Shown piece after piece: positions 31,909-36,498 of a stretch of 36,498 nucleotides of DNA. The notes beneath the pieces were generated by a model. That model made no database searches. It was not told where the DNA came from and saw nothing but the letters and a program-made list of their open reading frames with translations. The translations under genes were made by a program, and so were the position numbers. The DNA lies in assembly GCA_937983065.1 (NCBI GenBank), contig CALKAL010000137.1, forward strand, positions 1-36,498. Direction: 5' to 3'. Position 1 is the stretch's first letter, and each line of letters begins with the position of its first letter. This stretch comes from an uncultured Bacillaceae bacterium. GTDB lineage: Bacteria; Bacillota; Bacilli; Bacillales; Alkalibacillaceae.

Positions 31909-33653
31909 GAAGATTCGCCTCCTTCCATCTGCTGTGCGGCGAATTGACTTGCATACCAACCATTTAAACGAACGAGCTCATCATGGGTCCCATGTTCAAT
32001 AATTCTGCCATCCTCCAACACGATAATTTGATTCGCGTGTTTAACTGCAGACAATCGATGGGCCGCGATTAATGTCGTTTTTTGCGCTCTTTCTCGTTTT
32101 AAATGCTCGATAATTTTCATTTCCGTCTTACCATCAACGGCGGATAATGAGTCATCTAAAATTAAAATTTCAGGATTTTTAATTAAAGCCCGTGCTAAAG
32201 AAACACGCTGCTTTTGCCCGCCAGATAAGGTGACACCACTTTCACCGACAATCGTATCTAATCCGTTCGGCAAATTATCAATATCTTCTTTTAATGAAGC
32301 CATCTCTAAAATGTCGTATATTTCTTCATCCGTCGCTTCATTATTTCCGAATAGAATATTTTCCCTTACTGTTTTAGAAAATAAAATATGGTCTTGCGGG
32401 ACATAACCAATCCAGCTTCTAGTCTTCTTTAGGCTAAAGTTTTCAATTGGAATACCATTGATTGTTAAGCTCCCTTGAGAAGCAGGAGGATATTCCCTTA
32501 ATAATTGTCTAAACAACGTTGATTTACCTGCCCCAGTTTTTCCGACAATCCCGATAGTTTCCCCTTGTTTAATCGTTAATGAAAAATCGACGAGTCGATC
32601 AACCTTTGATTCTGGATAACGGAATGTCAACTCATTAAACTGAATGACTTCAGGATGTTTTACATCAGCTGGATTTACTGGATCTTTTACATCTTGCTCT
32701 TGAGATAAAATTTCCTCTGTTCGGTCTATCGATGCATTTCCTCGTTGCATCACGTTGATTAACTCACCGAGCGCAAACATTGGCCAAATTAACATCCCTA
32801 AATAAACGTTAAATGAAACGAGCTGCCCTAAAGTAAGCTCACTCGTCATTACTAAATAGGAGCCAAATCCAAGACCTGTTGCATAAGACAACCCTACGAG
32901 CACTTGAATCGTTGGATCAAATAACGCATCGAGCTTTGCAACTGCGATATTTTTTTGAAACACGTCTTCCGTTTTATGATTAAACCGCTTCACGTCTTGA
33001 GTTTCCTGTACGTATGCGCGAATAACTCGAACACCTTGAATCGATTCTAATGTGTCATTGTTTAAATCACTAAAGGCCGCTTGAGCTTTCATAAATCGTT
33101 CATGGATGAGCTTTCCATACTTCTGCATAATTAGTGCCATGATCGGTAATGGAATAAGAGCGGCTAACGTTAATTTCCAACTAATTGTAAATAACATAAT
33201 CGCGATAATAAAGCCCATAAAGACCGTAGCATCAACTAATGTTAAAATACCGAATCCAGCTGTCATATTGATTGCTTTTAAGTCATTCGTCGCACGTGCC
33301 ATCAAATCACCTGTACGAAAACGACCGAAAAACGTCGGTGTCATTTTCATAAAATGATGCATCAGACGAGAACGCATTTTTCGCTCTAATAAAATGGCCC
33401 GCCCAAACAACGTATAATCCCAAAAAAAGGACACCGTATAGTAAGCGATAATTAATAATAAAAAGTAAAAAATAATTTCATACAGTCTTTCTCTCGTTAA
33501 TAAATCATATTGGATTAAATCAATGGCATTTCCGATAATACGCGGCGGCATGACTGCAAACACATTCGCAACGATTAAAGCAGAGATTGCTAATGTGTAT
33601 CGGACCCACTGTTCTTTGAAATACCATGATAATTTTTTAAATACTGTAAACAT
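31905..33653 (-). CDS. bmrC: Heterodimeric multidrug ABC exporter subunit BmrC
   Basis: The 582-residue half-transporter has six membrane helices (exporter fold, residues 15-310) and a nucleotide-binding domain with Walker A GKTGAGKST, a canonical signature TLSGGQKQR and Walker B ILILDDSLSAVD, in which the catalytic Glu is replaced by Asp. So its own site is degenerate and it lends the good signature to BmrD's site, exactly as described for BmrC/YheI. ATG at 33653 is preceded by AAGGGGG. It is the first structural gene after the attenuator leader at 33691-34063. Confidence 0.94.
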   Translation of the reverse strand: MFTVFKKLSWYFKEQWVRYTLAISALIVANVFAVMPPRIIGNAIDLIQYDLLTRERLYEIIFYFLLLIIAYYTVSFFWDYTLFGRAILLERKMRSRLMHHFMKMTPTFFGRFRTGDLMARATNDLKAINMTAGFGILTLVDATVFMGFIIAIMLFTISWKLTLAALIPLPIMALIMQKYGKLIHERFMKAQAAFSDLNNDTLESIQGVRVIRAYVQETQDVKRFNHKTEDVFQKNIAVAKLDALFDPTIQVLVGLSYATGLGFGSYLVMTSELTLGQLVSFNVYLGMLIWPMFALGELINVMQRGNASIDRTEEILSQEQDVKDPVNPADVKHPEVIQFNELTFRYPESKVDRLVDFSLTIKQGETIGIVGKTGAGKSTLFRQLLREYPPASQGSLTINGIPIENFSLKKTRSWIGYVPQDHILFSKTVRENILFGNNEATDEEIYDILEMASLKEDIDNLPNGLDTIVGESGVTLSGGQKQRVSLARALIKNPEILILDDSLSAVDGKTEMKIIEHLKRERAQKTTLIAAHRLSAVKHANQIIVLEDGRIIEHGTHDELVRLNGWYASQFAAQQMEGGESS

Positions 33654-33690
33654 GAAATTCCCCCTTCTTCTGCTGTATCAACGTCGTAAG

Positions 33691-33759
33691 CTATCCGCCA
33701 TCAATCCGACTTCTTTTCATTAATAAAATAATTATTATGCTTTTTAAATGATTCAACAC
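33691..33759 (-). CDS. 22-aa ORF between the attenuator and bmrC
   Basis: GTG at 33759, 8 nt after AAAGGAGG, opens a 22-codon frame (LNHLKSIIIILLMKRSRIDGG after the first residue) ending in TAG 37 bp before bmrC. The peptide is a short hydrophobic stretch with a basic tail. An ATG two bases earlier is out of frame and stops after two codons. The SD is one of the strongest in the window, so translation is likely. It may couple translation into bmrC or be a second leader peptide; function is unknown. Confidence 0.55.
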   Translation of the reverse strand: MLNHLKSIIIILLMKRSRIDGG

Positions 33760-33782
33760 ATCTTTCTCCTCCTTTTTTTCAT

Positions 33783-33825
33783 AAAAATAAAGCACAATTG
33801 ACCTAAAAAGCCAATGTGCTTTATT
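33783..33825 (-). terminator. Second leader terminator of bmrCD
   Basis: AATAAAGCACA-TTGGC pairs with GTCAATTGTGCTTTATT (one bulged A, one G.U), giving about 16 pairs, followed by TTTTTAT. It directly follows the first leader terminator. Confidence 0.85.
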
Positions 33826-33826
33826 C

Positions 33827-33860
33827 AAAAAGGTCGCGACAACGAATTATCGCGACCTTT
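33827..33860 (-). terminator. First leader terminator of bmrCD (attenuator)
   Basis: AAAGGTCGCGA (33860-33850) pairs with TCGCGACCTTT (33839-33829), an 11-bp perfect stem with a 10-nt loop and a T-run. Its 5' arm is also complementary to a segment inside the leader ORF (33924-33936), so it can be pre-empted by an antiterminator. Confidence 0.9.
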
Positions 33861-34006
33861 GCTTATCGATTCATTTTCAAGAAAATCTTTCAAAAAATTT
33901 AAGCATGACTAATTTAGCACACGTAAGCAGGTCACGTTATTTAATTGATGAAGTTGTAAAGTAAAGCCTTTCGAAATTCCGTATCGTTTTAACATCGTCG
34001 TGACCT
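33851..34006 (-). promoter_or_regulatory. Antiterminator/SD-sequestering RNA segments of the bmr attenuator
   Basis: Segment 1, AGGTCACG (34006-33999), overlaps the leader SD and is the exact complement of CGTGACCT in segment 2 (33936-33924, CGTGACCTGCTTA). Segment 2 also pairs with segment 3, TAAGCAAAGGTCGCG (33865-33851), through 13 pairs with one G.U and a 2-nt AA bulge. Segment 3 supplies the 5' arm of the first terminator. The three pairings exclude one another. A ribosome held early in the leader ORF would cover segment 1, free segment 2 to pair with segment 3, and so prevent the terminator. Confidence 0.75.
33909..33995 (-). CDS. 28-aa leader peptide of bmrCD (BmrB-like)
   Basis: ATG at 33995 with AAAAGGAGG 8 nt upstream encodes MLKRYGISKGFTLQLHQLNN followed by VTCLRVLN and TAG. 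It begins about 33 nt after the predicted transcription start and ends about 50 nt before the first attenuator terminator. Its coding sequence contains the pairing segment of the antiterminator at codons 20-24. The position and role agree with BmrB, the leader of bmrCD in B. subtilis, although I cannot claim sequence identity with it. The peptide is expected to act in cis by where the ribosome pauses, as for other antibiotic-responsive leaders. Confidence 0.75.
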   Translation of the reverse strand: MLKRYGISKGFTLQLHQLNNVTCLRVLN

Positions 34007-34034
34007 CCTTTTCTTTTTTAAACTTACGCAGAAA

Positions 34035-34063
34035 ATTATACCCTTAAATTATTTTAAAAGCAA
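34035..34063 (-). promoter_or_regulatory. Sigma-A promoter of the bmr leader operon
   Basis: On the minus strand TTGCTT (34063-34058) and TATAAT (34040-34035) are separated by exactly 17 bp. The start of transcription would fall near 34028, giving a 33-nt untranslated stretch before the leader ATG. Confidence 0.85.
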
Positions 34064-34186
34064 TAGTAAATTTAAATTTTAAAAAAATTAATTCATTTCG
34101 GCAATTTATCTAGAAAACTATAAATAGCTTTCCGAGATCATCGTCTTTTTACTTACATAACAATTATATACGATTAATCAACTCAT

Positions 34187-35443
34187 TTATGACTCATTTT
34201 CGTTGACGCTTTCGTTTTCATCGTCATCTTTATTTCCGTTCCCATTACCGTTTCCGTTGCCGTTTTCATCTGAAGCTAAGCTCGATAGGACGTGAACACG
34301 TAAAATAATCCCTTCTAATCGATTTTCTTCATTAACAACGGCAATCGGATATTTCGTCTCAACGGCTTTAGGAATAATATCACTAATGTATTCTTCTCGA
34401 TAAACCGTTTCTATATCTTTACGAATGACATCCGCTAAGCTTTTCTTTTCTCGAACTCCTTTTATCGCATCATCAATCGTTACAATTCCCTCTAGCACAC
34501 GATTCTTCCCTGTGACAAAAACACTCGATAATCCATTTGACTCCATTTCTTTAATCGCCACTTTAAGCCCATCCTTCGAAGAGACGACGGCATTCGGTTT
34601 AATCATAATGTTTTCTGCTTGGAATATTTTTGAGCGATCAATATCTTTAATAAACTCAGAAATATAATCATCAGCTGGATTTTCTAAAATATCATCAGGG
34701 GATCCGGTTTGAACGACTTGACCATCCTTCATGACCGCAACCCTATCTCCTAATTTAAATGCCTCATTGATATCGTGCGTAATAAATATGACTGTTTTTT
34801 GAAGACGATCTTGAATATCTAAAAGTTCAAGCTGCATTTCCCGACGAATAAGTGGGTCAAGGGCACTAAACGGTTCATCCATAAGTAAAATGTCAGGATC
34901 ATTCGCAAGAGCTCGCGCTAAGCCAACACGTTGTTGCATCCCCCCTGATAATTCATCAGGATATTTATCTTCCCAGCCTTTAAGACCGACGATTTCTAAA
35001 TTTTTTCGGGCAATCTCTTCCCGTTCTTCTTTTGAAACACCGCGAACTTCTAACCCGTATTCCACATTGCCTAAAACTGTTCGATGACTAAACAAGCCAA
35101 AATGTTGGAAAACCATCGCGATTTTCTTTTGACGGTATTCTTTTAACTCAGTTTTATCATATTCAACAATATTTTCTCCGTCTACGAGAATAGAGCCAGA
35201 AGTCGGGCGGTTTAATAAATTTAAACAACGAATTAACGTTGATTTCCCACTTCCAGATAGACCCATAATAACAAACATTTCGCCTTCATTAATATCAAAG
35301 GTTGCATCATATACTCCGACTGTATTACCCGTTTTCTCTAAAATTTCCTCTTTTGAATGTCCTTTTTCAATTAAAGGAATCGCTTGTTTAGGTTTAGGTC
35401 CAAATATTTTAGACACGTGCTGTAAACTAATTTTCACACTCAT
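34187..35443 (-). CDS. opuAA: Glycine betaine ABC transporter ATPase (OpuAA-like)
   Basis: The 418-residue ATPase energises uptake of compatible solutes. Walker A MGLSGSGKST is at residues 60-69, signature DELSGGMQQR near 163, Walker B ILLMDEPFSALD near 185 and H-loop FITHD near 218. Two CBS domains follow (about 280-390, IMIKPNAVVSSKDGLKVAIK onward), the ionic-strength/nucleotide sensing module of OpuA-type proteins. The last 28 residues are low-complexity and acidic (DENGNGNGNGNGNKDDDENE and on). ATG at 35443 overlaps the permease stop by four bases and has AGGAGGAG in front. In B. subtilis the ATPase gene comes first; here it follows the permease. Confidence 0.93.
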   Translation of the reverse strand: MSVKISLQHVSKIFGPKPKQAIPLIEKGHSKEEILEKTGNTVGVYDATFDINEGEMFVIMGLSGSGKSTLIRCLNLLNRPTSGSILVDGENIVEYDKTELKEYRQKKIAMVFQHFGLFSHRTVLGNVEYGLEVRGVSKEEREEIARKNLEIVGLKGWEDKYPDELSGGMQQRVGLARALANDPDILLMDEPFSALDPLIRREMQLELLDIQDRLQKTVIFITHDINEAFKLGDRVAVMKDGQVVQTGSPDDILENPADDYISEFIKDIDRSKIFQAENIMIKPNAVVSSKDGLKVAIKEMESNGLSSVFVTGKNRVLEGIVTIDDAIKGVREKKSLADVIRKDIETVYREEYISDIIPKAVETKYPIAVVNEENRLEGIILRVHVLSSLASDENGNGNGNGNGNKDDDENESVNENES

Positions 35444-36366
35444 TTCTGCTCCTCCTCATCCCTTTGGAAACGTTTACCGATAGAAGCTGTTAGACGATCA
35501 ATAATGATAGCTAAAAATACGATACTAATACCTGCTTCAAAGCCTAAAACAATATCAATTCGGTTAATAGCAATGAGTACTTGCTCCCCTAATCCACCAG
35601 CACCGACCATTGAAGCAATAACAGCCATTGCTAATGCCATCATTGTCGTTTGGTTAACACCAGCCATAATAGTTGGCACAGCTTGAGGTAATTGTACTTT
35701 TGTTAACATTTGCATTCTTGAAGAACCGAAAGATTGAGCTGATTCAATCACTTCTTGATCGACATTACGTATCGCTAATTCTGTTAATCGAATAACTGGA
35801 GGAACAGCATAGATAATCGTAGCAAATACGGCAGGAACATTCCCTAAAGAAAAGAAGAAAATGACCGGAATTAAATAAACGAAGCTCGGCATCGTCTGCA
35901 TCGCATCTAAAATGGGTCGCATAATTGCCGAAAACGTTCGGTTAAGCGCCATAAATATCCCTGTAGGAATACCGATAGCAATCGAAATAACAACGGCCGT
36001 CAAAATAATAGCGATTGTTATCATCATTTCTTCCCAAAGCCCAAACGTACCGACTAAAAACATAAAAATAGCATAAAGTACCCCTGATAAAAAGGATTGT
36101 AAAAAATAGCCTAGAACAAAAATCGCTAAAATAAATAACCACCATGGAATCCAATTTAAAAAATCATCAATTCCATTAATCGTTCTTGAGGTTAAGAAGA
36201 AAATAAAATCAAAAAATGCTTCTAAATTTTCATCTAAAAAGGTGACGATCCAATCCGCTGCTTCACCGAGCGGGAATGATATATCTGGAAAGTCGTTACT
36301 AAAAAAATCTGAAATTCGACTAAAAATACTATTTAGCGGAGTAAAAAGTAAATAAACTAAATTCAT
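35440..36366 (-). CDS. opuAB: Glycine betaine ABC transporter permease (OpuAB-like)
   Basis: This 308-residue ProW-type permease has an N-terminal cytoplasmic or amphipathic region of about 70 residues, then six membrane helices and the binding-protein-dependent permease loop ESAQSFGSSRMQMLTKVQLP near residue 220 that docks on the ATPase. DAMQTMPSFVYLIPVIFFF and NQTTMMALAMAVIASMVGAG are diagnostic of betaine/proline permeases. The substrate-binding protein (OpuAC) is neither fused nor encoded downstream; it could lie upstream outside the window or elsewhere. SD AGAGGAGATT precedes ATG 36366 and overlaps the end of the gene before it. Confidence 0.93.
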   Translation of the reverse strand: MNLVYLLFTPLNSIFSRISDFFSNDFPDISFPLGEAADWIVTFLDENLEAFFDFIFFLTSRTINGIDDFLNWIPWWLFILAIFVLGYFLQSFLSGVLYAIFMFLVGTFGLWEEMMITIAIILTAVVISIAIGIPTGIFMALNRTFSAIMRPILDAMQTMPSFVYLIPVIFFFSLGNVPAVFATIIYAVPPVIRLTELAIRNVDQEVIESAQSFGSSRMQMLTKVQLPQAVPTIMAGVNQTTMMALAMAVIASMVGAGGLGEQVLIAINRIDIVLGFEAGISIVFLAIIIDRLTASIGKRFQRDEEEQK

Positions 36367-36369
36367 CCG

Positions 36370-36498
36370 TTAATCTCCTCTTTCGTTTTTAAAAAAATGA
36401 GGTGAAAGTAAATCACTGACGTACATTTGAAAGTATTTTTTTAAAACTAGCTCCAGAATTACACGAATGATCCATTGTAAAAACGGGCTAGCAAGTTT
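36370..36498 (-). CDS. 3' end of an unidentified gene upstream of opuAB
   Basis: From the right edge the minus strand is open for 42 codons (KLASPFLQWIIRVILELVLK, then KYFQMYVSDLLSPHFFKNER and GD) to TAA at 36372-36370, only 3 bp before the opuAB ATG; the stop lies within the opuAB SD area. The fragment looks like amphipathic helices with a basic end, as in the C terminus of a transcriptional regulator, but not like the end of a betaine-binding protein. It is probably the first gene of the same operon. Identity cannot be decided from this fragment. Confidence 0.5.
   Translation of the reverse strand, partial: KLASPFLQWIIRVILELVLKKYFQMYVSDLLSPHFFKNERGD

Noticed and set aside
34109..34131. Hairpin (GAAAGCTAT/ATAGTTTTC) after opuAA as a terminator
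   Set aside because: The loop would be too small without breaking pairs and there is no T-run; the opuA operon end is left unassigned.

Overview
The window looks like a chromosomal core segment of a low-GC, endospore-forming Bacillaceae member. The case for this is a SASP gene, a YhcN-type spore lipoprotein, a SpoVR-family protein, a YjcZ-type peptide, ScoC/Hpr, and a gene neighbourhood that follows the Bacillus subtilis ecs-hit-yhaH-hpr-prsA-yhaM-yhaN-yhaO-yheA-bmrCD region. Many surface proteins are acidic and there is a glycine-betaine importer with a very acidic tail, which hints at salt or alkali tolerance; that last point is inference. No tRNA, rRNA, CRISPR array, phage or intact insertion sequence is visible.

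Layout. 1-6.2 kb: a terminator at the left edge, a degenerate 21-bp tandem repeat, ecsB-ecsA (minus), hit, a small membrane protein, yhaH, the regulator hpr/scoC, a 60-aa membrane peptide, a 31-aa YjcZ-type peptide and the foldase prsA. This is a secretion/exoprotease control cluster. 6.2-15.4 kb (all minus): yhaM (exoribonuclease), moxR-type ATPase, DUF58 protein and DUF4129-type membrane protein in one tight operon, then the SbcD/SbcC-like pair yhaO-yhaN. 15.5-20.4 kb: yhzD-like, yheA, a 64-aa protein, an alpha/beta SASP, fumC, an IDEAL-type small protein and azlC-azlD. 20.5-24.4 kb: a methyl-accepting chemotaxis protein, a short SpoVR protein and a YhcN/YlaJ lipoprotein with a good sigma-G-like promoter. 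24.4-29.9 kb: a four-gene operon (anchored exoprotein, two ABC-2 permeases, ATPase) of unknown substrate with its own sigma-A promoter, preceded by a PDZ-less S1C protease. 29.9-34.1 kb: the heterodimeric multidrug exporter bmrC-bmrD and its leader. 34.2-36.5 kb: OpuA-type betaine permease and ATPase, preceded by the 3' end of an unidentified gene that runs off the window.

The most interesting element is the leader of bmrCD (about 33.69-34.06 kb, minus strand). A consensus sigma-A promoter is followed by a 28-codon leader ORF with a strong Shine-Dalgarno (SD) sequence, then two tandem intrinsic terminators, then a second 22-codon ORF, then bmrC. A segment inside the leader ORF is exactly complementary to the leader's own SD region, and also complementary (one G.U, one 2-nt bulge) to the 5' arm of the first terminator. 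That is the classical 1:2 / 2:3 / 3:4 arrangement of ribosome-mediated attenuation. Attenuation of bmrCD by a leader peptide (BmrB) is known in B. subtilis; the exact architecture here, with tandem terminators and a second ORF, is read from this sequence.

Other points of interest: dispersed-looking structured intergenic sequences (68-214, 18706-18793, 20445-20549, 23555-23594), a Rad50-like YhaN whose coiled coil contains a membrane hairpin rather than a visible zinc hook, a MoxR/DUF58 operon without a transglutaminase, and an opuA operon with permease before ATPase.
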